From Arhodomonas sp052060015 (GTDB lineage: Bacteria > Pseudomonadota > Gammaproteobacteria > Nitrococcales > Nitrococcaceae), in assembly GCF_052060015.1 (NCBI RefSeq), contig NZ_JBPODZ010000006.1, positions 167,346 to 231,345 of the forward strand: DNA of 64,000 nt, given 5' to 3'. Positions 9,104 through 17,828 of the stretch are shown piece after piece (the stretch's first letter is position 1; each line of letters opens with the position of its first letter). The notes under the pieces were generated by a model. The model was not told the DNA's origin. It worked only from the letters and a program-made list of their open reading frames with translations, and did no database searches. The position numbers and the translations under genes were made by a program.

Positions 9104-9117
9104 TTGACCTGGATCAA
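9104..9117 (+). promoter_or_regulatory. FNR/Anr-like box
   Basis: TTGACCTGGATCAA matches the FNR/Anr palindrome TTGATN4ATCAA at 9 of 10 defined positions. It lies about 90 bp upstream of the gene at 9205, which begins a same-strand series including a phasin-like protein. No good -10 hexamer sits at the class II distance, so direction of control (activation or repression) is unclear. Confidence 0.5.
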
Positions 9118-9204
9118 CTACGCTTGTTCATACTTGAGCGCACAGTGGGCGAAAACGAAAAAGGAAGATGAGAAAGGGGGCGCCTATGGACTAGGAGGAG
9201 AGGG

Positions 9205-9555
9205 ATGATGCAGATACAGGGAACGATGGTCCATGCGGAGCAGCTGGCCTCCGGATACGCGCAGCTCCATGTAGATTGCGGCGACGGCAGCGGCCCCATT
9301 GTGGGGGTGCTGGTACCGGCGCTGGTGCTGATCCGGGATGGGATGCCGGTGCTCGGTCAGCGCGTGGAGATCAAGGCAATGGAACTGGCTGACGATCACA
9401 ATTTTCCTTCCGATAGCAAGCCCGCCGGGGTCGCGGTGGGTCTCTCCGGGGTTTCTGATGGCGGCGTGTTCCCCGATGTGGGTACGGGGCGTCATCGCTA
9501 CGTTTTCTGCAGAGGCGAGTCCGCTCGGGCGACGCGTCTCAGCGCACCTGTCTGA
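9205..9555 (+). CDS. Hypothetical protein downstream of an FNR-like box
   Basis: 116 residues, not recognised. The strong ribosome site GGAGGAGAGGG directly before ATGATG supports translation. The first 60 residues alternate beta-like stretches (QLHVDCGDGSGPIVGVLVPA, then PVLGQRVEIKAMEL), suggesting a small beta-barrel. The last 50 residues look less constrained. It may be co-transcribed with the phasin-like gene 137 bp downstream. Confidence 0.5.
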   Translation: MMQIQGTMVHAEQLASGYAQLHVDCGDGSGPIVGVLVPALVLIRDGMPVLGQRVEIKAMELADDHNFPSDSKPAGVAVGLSGVSDGGVFPDVGTGRHRYVFCRGESARATRLSAPV

Positions 9556-9692
9556 CGCGCGGGCCGGCGGCGCAGCACGCGCCGCCAAGCCCCCATTTCT
9601 TGATCAACGATGCGGGTGGGCAGTCGCGAGGCGGCAGCTCACCCGTCGCAAAAAGCCATCGATGAATGGACGCAAGGCAAGGAGGTCCAGCG

Positions 9693-10235
9693 ATGAATGA
9701 GACCCAACGCAACGAAACCATGGATATCCTCCGTCAGTGGTCGGAGCTCAACGAGCGCTTGGCACGGGAGTCCATGAACATCTTCCAGGAAACTCTGCAG
9801 GAGCCGCGCGGAATGGACCGCGAGTACCAGAAGGCGCTGAAGACGGCGCGGGAGGCGGTGGAAGAGGCCATCCGTCTGGAGCGGGAGGCCGTCGAGGCCT
9901 TCGAGAAGGGCAACGGCGACAACGAGGCCCTGAAGGAGCCGGTGCGGGCGGTGGCGACGATGACGCGAACGGGCATCGACCTGCGGGAGCGGATGTGGTC
10001 TGCCTGGTTCCAGGGCGCCGAGCAGATGCTGCCGGCCAGCGGCAGCCGTCGTGGCGGTCAGCCGTTCCCGGACCTGAGCGCGGTGTTCAGTGTCTGGCAG
10101 GACCTCGCGGATTCGGCCTCGCAGGCGATGCAGCAGGCGGGACAGTCCGCCGTCGGTTCCAGCGGTAAGGCCGAGGAGGCTTCCTCTGGCGCCGGGGAGA
10201 AGGCGACCAGCGGGCAGGCCCGTCGCACGGCCTGA
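9693..10235 (+). CDS. Phasin-like helical protein
   Basis: 180 residues from ATG 9693, preceded by AAGGAGGTCCAGCG. It is almost all amphipathic helix with an N-terminal coiled-coil region (NETMDILRQWSELNERLARE) and a low-complexity Gly/Ser/Ala tail. Composition and organisation resemble polyhydroxyalkanoate granule-coating phasins, but no family signature is certain. It is not close in sequence to the two phasins at 35.2 and 40.9 kb. It is followed after 14 bp by an alpha/beta hydrolase, possibly one operon. Confidence 0.5.
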   Translation: MNETQRNETMDILRQWSELNERLARESMNIFQETLQEPRGMDREYQKALKTAREAVEEAIRLEREAVEAFEKGNGDNEALKEPVRAVATMTRTGIDLRERMWSAWFQGAEQMLPASGSRRGGQPFPDLSAVFSVWQDLADSASQAMQQAGQSAVGSSGKAEEASSGAGEKATSGQARRTA

Positions 10236-10249
10236 GGCGGGATGCGTCG

Positions 10250-10894
10250 ATGAGCACCACCGTACCGGTCCCCGGGGCGTGGCTCGAGGCGGAAGTGGCG
10301 CAACCGCCACGTTCCCGGGGCGTGGTGCTGTTCGCCCATGGCAGTGGCAGTAGCCGGTTCAGCCCACGAAACCAGGCCGTCGCCGCGCACCTCAACGGCG
10401 TCGGTCTGGCTACCGTCCTGCTCGATCTGCTGACCGCGGAGGAGGACGAAGAGGACCGGGTCACCCGGGCCTACCGCTTCGATATCCCGCTTCTGGCCGA
10501 GCGCCTGGTCGGGGCTGTGGATTGGGTGGCGCGATCCCCGGAGCTCGCGGACCTGCCCGTGGGTTGCTTCGGTGCCAGTACCGGGGCCGCGGCGGCGCTC
10601 ATCGCCGCGGCACGCCGACCGGCGGGTGTGTCGGCGGTGGTCTCCCGGGGTGGCCGGCCGGATCTCGCCGATGCCTATCTGCCGGCGGTCAAGGCGCCGA
10701 CCCTGCTGATCGTCGGCGGCAACGACCCGGAAGTCCTCGCCCTCAACCGGGACGCGGCGGAACGGATCGGGGGGCCGGTACGTGTGGAGGTGGTTGCCGG
10801 GGCCACCCATCTCTTCGAGGAGCCGGGTGCCCTCGATCAGGTGGCCCGCCTGGCCGGCGACTGGTTCCTGGACTGTGTCTCACCCGCGCGTTGA
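10250..10894 (+). CDS. Alpha/beta hydrolase (dienelactone hydrolase-like)
   Basis: 214 residues. The oxyanion strand VVLFAHGSGSSR (about 25-36), the nucleophile elbow GCFGASTGAAAAL (Ser about 108) and the late Asp/His region (VGGNDPEV ... ATHLFEEPG) form the Ser-Asp-His triad of small DLH-like hydrolases. This subgroup often occurs as a fusion with, or beside, phosphoribosyltransferases, but none is here. The substrate is unknown. It lies 14 bp after the phasin-like gene. Confidence 0.82.
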   Translation: MSTTVPVPGAWLEAEVAQPPRSRGVVLFAHGSGSSRFSPRNQAVAAHLNGVGLATVLLDLLTAEEDEEDRVTRAYRFDIPLLAERLVGAVDWVARSPELADLPVGCFGASTGAAAALIAAARRPAGVSAVVSRGGRPDLADAYLPAVKAPTLLIVGGNDPEVLALNRDAAERIGGPVRVEVVAGATHLFEEPGALDQVARLAGDWFLDCVSPAR

Positions 10895-10975
10895 CCCTCG
10901 GCGTGCGTCCCGGGGTTACGTCGCCGCCGCGCTCGGGTAGCATGTCGGTGCATACCGTGAGCGAAGGCATGGGCC

Positions 10976-11419
10976 GTGAAGATCTGGGTGGACGCCGACG
11001 CCTGTCCAGGGGCGATCAAGGAGATCCTTTTCCGCGCTGCGGAGCGTACCGGGGTGATGGTCACCCTTGTGGCCAACCAGCCGATGCGGGTGCCGCGCTC
11101 GCGCCATGTCCAGGCGCTGCAGGTCTCCCCCGGCTTCGATGTGGCCGACAACGAGATCGTCCGCCGCGTGGAGGCCGGTGATCTGGTAATCACCAGCGAC
11201 ATCCCCCTCGCCGCCGAGGTGCTCGAGCGTGGCGGCCACGTCATCACCCCGCGGGGCGAGCGCTATACCGATGCGACCATCCGGGCACGCCTGACCATGC
11301 GGGACTTCATGGAGACGTTGCGTGCCAGCGGCGTAGATACTGGCGGCCCCCCGGCGCTCAGCCAAGCCGACCGCCGGGCCTTTGCCAACCAGCTCGATCG
11401 GCTTCTCGCGGCGAGATAG
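10976..11419 (+). CDS. yaiI: YaiI/YqxD family protein (DUF188)
   Basis: 147 residues from a GTG start. The family hallmark is the N-terminal KIWVDADACPGAIKEILFRA, followed by VANQPMRVP, GFDVADNEIV, and DLVITSDIPLA with its acidic residues. The last forms a PIN-like active site, so nuclease activity has been proposed for the family but is not established. Length is typical (about 150). Confidence 0.92.
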   Translation: MKIWVDADACPGAIKEILFRAAERTGVMVTLVANQPMRVPRSRHVQALQVSPGFDVADNEIVRRVEAGDLVITSDIPLAAEVLERGGHVITPRGERYTDATIRARLTMRDFMETLRASGVDTGGPPALSQADRRAFANQLDRLLAAR

Positions 11420-11444
11420 GGCTATGTACGTCGCAAAACTATGG

Positions 11445-11450
11445 TATGCT
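11445..11450 (+). promoter_or_regulatory. Extended -10 promoter candidate for rhlE
   Basis: The sequence TGGTATGCT gives a TG-extended -10 hexamer (TATGCT) 150 bp ahead of the helicase start. It implies a long 5' untranslated leader of about 145 nt that is pyrimidine-rich (TTTTTCCCTTCCC). Long leaders are known on cold-induced DEAD-box helicase mRNAs. There is no clear -35, as expected for an extended -10 element. Confidence 0.35.
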
Positions 11451-11601
11451 CCGCGCCGTCGATGTCCGCCGGTCGGCATCGGGTTTTCGCGGTTTTTCCC
11501 TTCCCAGGACCTGCCCGAATTCGATTTCCACTTTTCGCCTGGACCGGACCCCGACGCCTGAATTTTGGCCGGGTGGGCAAGCCAGGAGTATTCCCCGAAC
11601 A

Positions 11602-12858
11602 ATGTCTTTCAATGATCTCGGCCTTTCTGAGCCGTTGTTGCGTGCCGTGCGTGAGCAGGGCTACGACACCCCGACCCCCATCCAGGCCCGGGGCATACCC
11701 ACCATCCTCGAGGGTGGGGATGTTATGGCTGCGGCCCAGACGGGCACCGGCAAGACCGCCGGTTTCACCCTGCCGCTGCTGGAGCGCTTGATGCAGACGC
11801 GCCCCGAGCGCGGTCCGCGGCGGGTCCGCGCGCTGGTGCTCACCCCGACCCGTGAGCTCGCCGCCCAGGTCCAGGAGAGCGTGGACACCTATGGCCGGCA
11901 TGTGCCCCTCAAATCCACGCCGATCTTCGGTGGCGTCTCCATGCGCCCGCAGCTGCAAGCCCTGCGCCGCGGGGTCGACATCCTCGTCGCCACCCCGGGC
12001 CGGCTGCTCGACCACCTCAATCAGGGGACCGTGGACCTCTCCTCCGTGGAGACCCTGGTGCTCGACGAGGCGGATCGCATGCTCGACATGGGCTTCCTGC
12101 CGGATATTAAGCGTGTGCTCGCGGCGCTGCCGGCGAAGCGCCAGACACTGCTGTTCTCTGCCACCTTCTCCGAGCAGATCGCCGGCATGGCCCGCGGCAT
12201 GCTTCGCTCACCCACCCGCATCGAGGTGGCCCAGCGGAACACCGCGGCGGAGAGCGTCAATCAGACCGTTCATCCCGTCTCCCGCGCGGGTAAGCGCGGC
12301 CTGTTGAGCCACCTGGTCCGTGACGGCGACTGGCGGCAGGTGCTGGTGTTCACCCGCACCAAGCACGGCGCCGATCGCCTGGCGAAGCAGCTGGACCAGG
12401 ACGGCCTGGCGGCATCCGCCATCCATGGCAACAAGAGCCAGGCGGCGCGTACCCGCGCGCTGGGCCAGTTCAAGCAGGGCCGCACCCGGATCCTGGTGGC
12501 GACGGATATCGCCGCACGGGGCCTGGATATCGAGCACCTTCCCCATGTGGTCAACTTCGATCTGCCCAACGTCGCCGAGGACTATGTCCACCGCATCGGC
12601 CGCACCGGCCGGGCCGGTAAGGGCGGCGAGGCGGTGTCGCTGGTCTGCGTCGACGAGCTCAAGCTCTTGAAGGGCATCGAGAAGGTGCTCGGCGGCAGTA
12701 TCCGCAAGCACACCGTGGCCGGCTTCGAGCCGGATCCCTCGGAGCGCCCGGAGCCGCTGTTCAAGAAGCCCGCCGGGCGCCGGCGCCCGCCGGAGGCCGG
12801 TCAGCGCCGTCGCGGCGGTGGCCAACGTCGGGACGCGGGGGCGTCCCGGCGCGCCTGA
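11602..12858 (+). CDS. rhlE: DEAD-box ATP-dependent RNA helicase RhlE
   Basis: 418 residues from ATG 11602 (MSFNDLGL, the classic RhlE start). Motifs in order: Q motif (TPTPIQ), Walker A AQTGTGKT, PTRELA, TPGR, DEAD-type box DEADRMLDMGF, SAT, then helicase C with ARGLDIEHLPHV and HRIGRTGR. The basic, Arg/Gly-rich tail is typical of RhlE and binds RNA. Its role is in RNA remodelling, ribosome assembly and cold growth. It converges with the sensor gene (16 bp gap). Confidence 0.95.
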   Translation: MSFNDLGLSEPLLRAVREQGYDTPTPIQARGIPTILEGGDVMAAAQTGTGKTAGFTLPLLERLMQTRPERGPRRVRALVLTPTRELAAQVQESVDTYGRHVPLKSTPIFGGVSMRPQLQALRRGVDILVATPGRLLDHLNQGTVDLSSVETLVLDEADRMLDMGFLPDIKRVLAALPAKRQTLLFSATFSEQIAGMARGMLRSPTRIEVAQRNTAAESVNQTVHPVSRAGKRGLLSHLVRDGDWRQVLVFTRTKHGADRLAKQLDQDGLAASAIHGNKSQAARTRALGQFKQGRTRILVATDIAARGLDIEHLPHVVNFDLPNVAEDYVHRIGRTGRAGKGGEAVSLVCVDELKLLKGIEKVLGGSIRKHTVAGFEPDPSERPEPLFKKPAGRRRPPEAGQRRRGGGQRRDAGASRRA

Positions 12859-12873
12859 CCGCGGCGGAAGGCC

Positions 12874-15800
12874 CTAGACGGACAGACGGCCGGCGAGTTC
12901 CCCCGGGGGCTGCGGCCGTCCGTAGTAAAAGCCCTGCGCCTGCGTGATGCCGTTCTCGGCCAGCCATTCGGCCTGCTCGGCGGTCTCCACGCCCTCCGGG
13001 AGGATGGCCAGGTCCAGGGCACGGGCCACCGCGATGATGGCGGAGACGATGGAGCGGTCGTTGTCGTCGTCCGGTAGCCCGTCGATGAAGGTCTTGTCGA
13101 TCTTCAGGGTATTCACCGGGAGCTGCTTGAGATAGGCGAGCGAGCTGTAACCGGTGCCGAAGTCGTCGATGGCGAGGCGGGTGCCGGCATCCGCCAGCCG
13201 CGCCAGGTTTTCGCGGGCGTGTTCAATATCGGCGAGGAATCCCTGCTCGGTGATCTCCAGCTCCAGCCGCTCCGGATTCAGGGCGTGCCGGGCCAGCGTG
13301 GCCATGACCTGCCCCGGGAATCCGGCGGCCTGCAGCTGCGCCGGTGCCACATTGACGCTTACCCGTGACACTGGATAACCGGCCTCGATCCACTCGGCAC
13401 ACTGCCGTACGGCCTCATCCAGAACCCAGTCCCCGAGGGGCACGATCAGGCCCGTTTCCTCGGCGAGGGGGATGAACTCCGCGGGGGAGAGCACGCCCCA
13501 TTCCGGGTGGCGCCAGCGGACCAAGGCCTCCGCCCCGAATATCTGCCCGTCTCCAAGGGTTACCTGTGGCTGGTACCAGAGCTCCAACTGCTGCTGGTCG
13601 ACCGCGACCTTGAGCGCCTCCTCCAGCTGGACCCGGCGCTGAACGCTGGCCTGAAGCTCCGCCTGGAAATACCGGACCCGGCGGCCCCCTTCCTGCTTGG
13701 CGCGATGCAGGGCGGTGGCGGCCCGGGCGAGCAGGGTGTCGGTATCCTCGCCGTCCGTGGGCGCGACAGCCACGCCGACGCTGGCGGACAGTCGCAGCAC
13801 CTGATCCGCCACGGTCATGGGCTCGCGCAGGCCATCAAGTACCGCGGTGATCACCCCCGCCGTATCCCGGCTACGGTCCAGGTTCTCCAGCAGGATGAGG
13901 AACTCGTCACCGCCGCTGCGGGCGACGGTGTCGCCGGCGGCCACGGCATCCTGTAGGCGCCGCGCGGCCTGGCGCAACACCTCGTCGCCCGCCTCGGCCC
14001 CGAGGCCATCGTTAATGGCGCCGAAGCCTTCCAGATCCAGCAGCAGTACGGCCAGCCTCTCCTGGCGTCTGTCGGTGACGCTGAGGGCGTGGCCGAGCCG
14101 TTCGTGGAACAGGGCGCGATTCGGGAGCTCGGTGAGATGATCGTAATAGGTGCGGAAGGCCAGCTCCTCGCGGGTCTGGTGGGCCTCGGTGATGTCGGCG
14201 AAGACGGCGATGTAGTTCACCAGGGCGCCGGCCTCGTCGCGCACCTCGCTGATGGTCAGCCATTCCGGATAGGGCTCACCGTTCTTGCGTCGGTTCCAGA
14301 TCTCCCCCTGCCAGACGCCGTTGTTATGGAGCTCGTCCCACATGCGTCGATAGAAGGCGTCGTCCTGCGCCCCGGAGTGCAGCAGCGTCGGCGTCCGTCC
14401 CCGAACCTCTTCCTCGCTGTAGCCGGTGATCCGGGTGAAGGCGCGGTTGACGGCCACGATCCGCTGTTGTGGGTCGGTGACGACGATGCCCTCGGCGCTG
14501 TGGTCGAAGACGGTCTGCGCGAGCCGTAGCTCGGCGAGCTGGCGTTGGTGCTCGGCGCGCAATCGCAGCGCCTGGATGCCATAGGCGATGTCCGTGGCCA
14601 GCTCCTCCAGGAGGGTGATCTCCGCCGGATCGAATGCACCCGCGGTGGCGGAGTAGACGTTCAAGCTTCCCAGTACCCCCGCGTCGCCGTGGATCGGTAT
14701 GGCCGCCGAGGAGGCGAGGCCGTGTCGCAGGGCCCGCTGCCGCCAGGGGGCGTAGGTCCAATCCGCGGTGATATCCCGGCTTACCTGGGAGTGGCCGGTG
14801 CGGATGGCAGTGCCGCTGGGTCCCTGGCCGGTGTCGCTGTCATCCCAGGTGACCTGCAGCTCGCGGACGTAGTCCCGGGCCGAACCGGTGACCGCCACAG
14901 GACGCACTGTGCGGGCCTCATCCTGCTCGGCCCAGCCCACCCAGGCCACGGGATAGCCGCCAACCTCCGTGAGTGCTCGGCAGACATCCTCGAGCAGGTC
15001 GGATTCGTTTTGCGCGTGGACCAGGGCGGAGTTCGCCCGGCTCAGCGAGTGGAGGGCGCGGTTGATGCGTTCCGTCTCCGCCTCCGCCGCCCGGCGCTCG
15101 GTGATGTCCCGGGCCGCTGCGAAGGCGTATTCCCGGTCGTCGTAGCGCAAATGGGTGAGCCCGACCTCGACCGGGACCAGGGTGCCGTCCTTGCGGCGGT
15201 GCTCGCTTTCGAAGCGCAGGTGGCCGCACTCGGTCAGCCGTTGCCAGTGCGCCGGCCAGGCGGAAGGAGGAAAGTTGGGATCCACGTCGGAGACGTGGAG
15301 CGTGGTGAGCTCCGCCTCGCTGTAGCCGAGGGTGGTGCAGGCGGTCTGGTTGGCGTCGATGATCTGCCCGGCGGCATTGGTCTGGAAGATCGCGTCAAAG
15401 CTGTGGGCCAGTGCGTGGCGGCTCAGACGCAGTTCCCGCTCCTGTTCGCGGATGCTGGTGAGGTCGGTGACGAAGCCGTACGAACCGGTTAGCCATCCCC
15501 GGTAATCACGCAGGCCCGTGGCGTGGATGAGCACCGGGACGCGGCGTCCGCGTCGTGAGATCAAAGTGAGCTCGTAGCGTCGCGGCCCGGGTTCGCGGTG
15601 GCGGCGGCCGGGGATTCCCTTGTCGCCGATGTGCTCCCGGAAGACCCGCTGGCCTTCGTCGTCGGTGAAACTCGCCGGATGTGCACCGATGACCTCGTCG
15701 GGCTCGCAGTCGAGCATGGCCGCCATGGCGCGGTTGACCTCCACCGTGCGCCCCTCGGCATCGATGAGCCAGAACCCCTCCTGGGCATGGTCGATGAGGG

Positions 15801-16053
15801 TGTGCCAGTAGTTGCTCAGCGACCGGCTGCGTCGGCCCTCGTAGGCGACCAGGGCCATCAGGATGGCGGTGCTTAGGGCGACGAAGGCGATGCCCTTTCC
15901 CGTCTGCCAGCGGGTGACGGTCTCGGGATCGGGCGCCAGCCACTGGACTATCGCATCGGAGAGCAGGATCCACAGCACCCCGAAGAGTAGATAGCCACCG
16001 CCGATCACCAGGATCGCCCGTGGTGGGCCTTGGCCTTGCCACATGCTGTTCAC
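12874..16053 (-). CDS. PAS-PAS-GAF-PAS-GGDEF-EAL cyclic-di-GMP sensor protein
   Basis: 1059 residues from GTG 16053, placed ten bases after GGAAG; the ATG at 16044 and one further upstream are less well spaced. Two N-terminal TM helices (about 10-75) are followed by two PAS domains (about 80-340), a GAF domain (about 355-510), a third PAS domain (about 515-635), GGDEF with intact SGGDEF (about 713), and EAL with GAEALVRW (about 841) and DDFGTGYSSL. Both catalytic signatures are intact, so it may both make and degrade cyclic di-GMP. Signals may be redox or small ligands through the PAS/GAF domains. Confidence 0.92.
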   Translation of the reverse strand: MNSMWQGQGPPRAILVIGGGYLLFGVLWILLSDAIVQWLAPDPETVTRWQTGKGIAFVALSTAILMALVAYEGRRSRSLSNYWHTLIDHAQEGFWLIDAEGRTVEVNRAMAAMLDCEPDEVIGAHPASFTDDEGQRVFREHIGDKGIPGRRHREPGPRRYELTLISRRGRRVPVLIHATGLRDYRGWLTGSYGFVTDLTSIREQERELRLSRHALAHSFDAIFQTNAAGQIIDANQTACTTLGYSEAELTTLHVSDVDPNFPPSAWPAHWQRLTECGHLRFESEHRRKDGTLVPVEVGLTHLRYDDREYAFAAARDITERRAAEAETERINRALHSLSRANSALVHAQNESDLLEDVCRALTEVGGYPVAWVGWAEQDEARTVRPVAVTGSARDYVRELQVTWDDSDTGQGPSGTAIRTGHSQVSRDITADWTYAPWRQRALRHGLASSAAIPIHGDAGVLGSLNVYSATAGAFDPAEITLLEELATDIAYGIQALRLRAEHQRQLAELRLAQTVFDHSAEGIVVTDPQQRIVAVNRAFTRITGYSEEEVRGRTPTLLHSGAQDDAFYRRMWDELHNNGVWQGEIWNRRKNGEPYPEWLTISEVRDEAGALVNYIAVFADITEAHQTREELAFRTYYDHLTELPNRALFHERLGHALSVTDRRQERLAVLLLDLEGFGAINDGLGAEAGDEVLRQAARRLQDAVAAGDTVARSGGDEFLILLENLDRSRDTAGVITAVLDGLREPMTVADQVLRLSASVGVAVAPTDGEDTDTLLARAATALHRAKQEGGRRVRYFQAELQASVQRRVQLEEALKVAVDQQQLELWYQPQVTLGDGQIFGAEALVRWRHPEWGVLSPAEFIPLAEETGLIVPLGDWVLDEAVRQCAEWIEAGYPVSRVSVNVAPAQLQAAGFPGQVMATLARHALNPERLELEITEQGFLADIEHARENLARLADAGTRLAIDDFGTGYSSLAYLKQLPVNTLKIDKTFIDGLPDDDNDRSIVSAIIAVARALDLAILPEGVETAEQAEWLAENGITQAQGFYYGRPQPPGELAGRLSV

Positions 16054-16196
16054 GCCGTGCCCGCTTCCTTGTTCGGCCCATGGCAGCCCGTTGGGAAGGA
16101 AAGTCGCCGCGCGTCCCGGAGCCCCGTCCCCCATAACCGGGTGCCTTCAGGGTAGGCCGACGTGGGGGGCAGGTCCAGAGGATCGGCGCGGTCGTG

Positions 16197-17828
16197 TTAA
16201 CGCAGCGTCAGGACCACGGCCGCGAGCACCGCCAGCAGCGCGGCCCCCGTGCCCGTCCAGGCCCCAAGGCGGTCTTCCCCGCGGTGGAGCCGGCCGGCAA
16301 TGCGGTCGCGCCTTTCCCGTAACAGCCGCTGCCAGGCCCGGGACGCCGGTGGCCGCGACCACGGTAGGCGCGGCGGGACCGGGAGGAGGGCGAGGAGGTC
16401 GCCAGCGGGCAGGTGAGGACCCCATGGGCGCAGACCCTGTACACGGGCCAGGACTGCGCTGGCGACCGCGGCCAGGAGCAACGGCCAAAGGGTGCCGGAC
16501 AGGCCCTTGGTGACGGATGCCCCGGTCCCTGTCGCCAGGGTCCCCCAGGTCAGCGGTGCGGCGAGGGTGAGGGCGAGCATCGCCCCCGTGGCCAGCGCCA
16601 TGGCTCGGGATGGTGGCCGCGGGGTCCCGGGTGGGCGTGCACAGACCAGTAGTCGCCCCATGAGCAGCGCGGTGGCGAGCGCGCTGGCGGTCAGCAGTGT
16701 CGTCGCCCAGTCGGCCCCGGTCGGGAGCTGGGCCAGGGCATCCTTGAGCACCGCCTTGGCGGCGGCCCCGCCGGTGGCGGGCAGCCCTGCCATCACCAGC
16801 GCGGCCACGGCGAGTATCACCCGGGGCGGCCACCCGCCGCTGCGCTCCAGCCACCCCGCCGCCAGGAACAGGGTGGTCTTTACCAGCGCGTGATGGACGG
16901 CGTAGGCGATCACCGCCACCTGCAACGGGTCGGCCAGTGGGGGATACCGCCATGCCAGGCCCAGCGCGGCGGCCATCACCCCCATCTGGCTGATCGACGA
17001 GTAGGCCAGTACCGTCTTGGGCCGTCGCTGGGTGATTCCCACCAATGCGGCGGCGAGGGCACCGGTGACCCCGAGCACCACCATCGTCGTTCCGGCCTCG
17101 ATCGCCATGGCCTCCGGCGGCGGGAAACGCAGCCATCCCACCAGCCCCGCCTTGATCATGGCCCCGCTCAACACGGCGCTCGCGGGCGCCGGTGCCGCGG
17201 GATGGGCCAGTGGGAGCCAAAGGTGCAGCGGTACCACACCGGCCTTGATGGCGAGCCCCGCCCAGAGGGCGGGCCAGAGCCCGGCTATGCCTCCGGCGAC
17301 CCCGAGCATTCCCGCGAGCAGTGCCACCTCGCCAGCCACCGCCATGATGATGTAGACCCGCCCCGCGTGCAGCGCCTCGTCGCTGCCGGTGTGGACGACC
17401 AGGCCGTAGCTGGCCAGGCTCATCAGCGCGAAGCAGGTATAGAAGGTCACCGGGTCCATGGCGACCAGCAGCCCCAAGTTGCCCGCCAGGGTGAGGGCGA
17501 AGAAGCCGTCGAAGCGCCAGCGCTCGGCGTCCTCGCCCAGGTAGCCGCGTCCGTGCCAGGCCGCCGCTGCCCACAGCAGTGCGGTGACCACCAGTAGCGG
17601 CCGGATCGGCCCGTCCAGACGCCACTCGGTGCCCAGCAGCAGCCCGGCGGTGTGGATCCCGGTGCCTGAGGGCAGGAGCAGCGCGGCGGCCAGCGCCGGC
17701 ACCACGGTCACCACCAGAGTGCGCGCTGCCAGCGGCCGCGTGGCCGGAATCGCGGCAAGCACTGCCCAAAGCAGGGGAACGGCGGGGATAGCAAGGAACA
17801 GCGCCTGCAGGAGTAGCCCACGGATCAT
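16197..17828 (-). CDS. Antiporter-like proton-conducting subunit (MrpD/NuoM-like), third copy
   Basis: 543 residues with about 14 TM helices. The channel lysines are present (AIKAGVVPLHLWLPLAHPAA and MIKAG), as in MrpA/MrpD and NuoL/M/N. The TM5 glutamate of that superfamily, normally in a W/F-E-L/M-M-S-L motif, is replaced by Ala (CFALMSLASY, residue 134). The stop lies within the last gene of the operon; the start overlaps the preceding gene by 4 bp. It may be a structural or altered proton-channel subunit of the cation/proton antiporter. Confidence 0.85.
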   Translation of the reverse strand: MIRGLLLQALFLAIPAVPLLWAVLAAIPATRPLAARTLVVTVVPALAAALLLPSGTGIHTAGLLLGTEWRLDGPIRPLLVVTALLWAAAAWHGRGYLGEDAERWRFDGFFALTLAGNLGLLVAMDPVTFYTCFALMSLASYGLVVHTGSDEALHAGRVYIIMAVAGEVALLAGMLGVAGGIAGLWPALWAGLAIKAGVVPLHLWLPLAHPAAPAPASAVLSGAMIKAGLVGWLRFPPPEAMAIEAGTTMVVLGVTGALAAALVGITQRRPKTVLAYSSISQMGVMAAALGLAWRYPPLADPLQVAVIAYAVHHALVKTTLFLAAGWLERSGGWPPRVILAVAALVMAGLPATGGAAAKAVLKDALAQLPTGADWATTLLTASALATALLMGRLLVCARPPGTPRPPSRAMALATGAMLALTLAAPLTWGTLATGTGASVTKGLSGTLWPLLLAAVASAVLARVQGLRPWGPHLPAGDLLALLPVPPRLPWSRPPASRAWQRLLRERRDRIAGRLHRGEDRLGAWTGTGAALLAVLAAVVLTLR

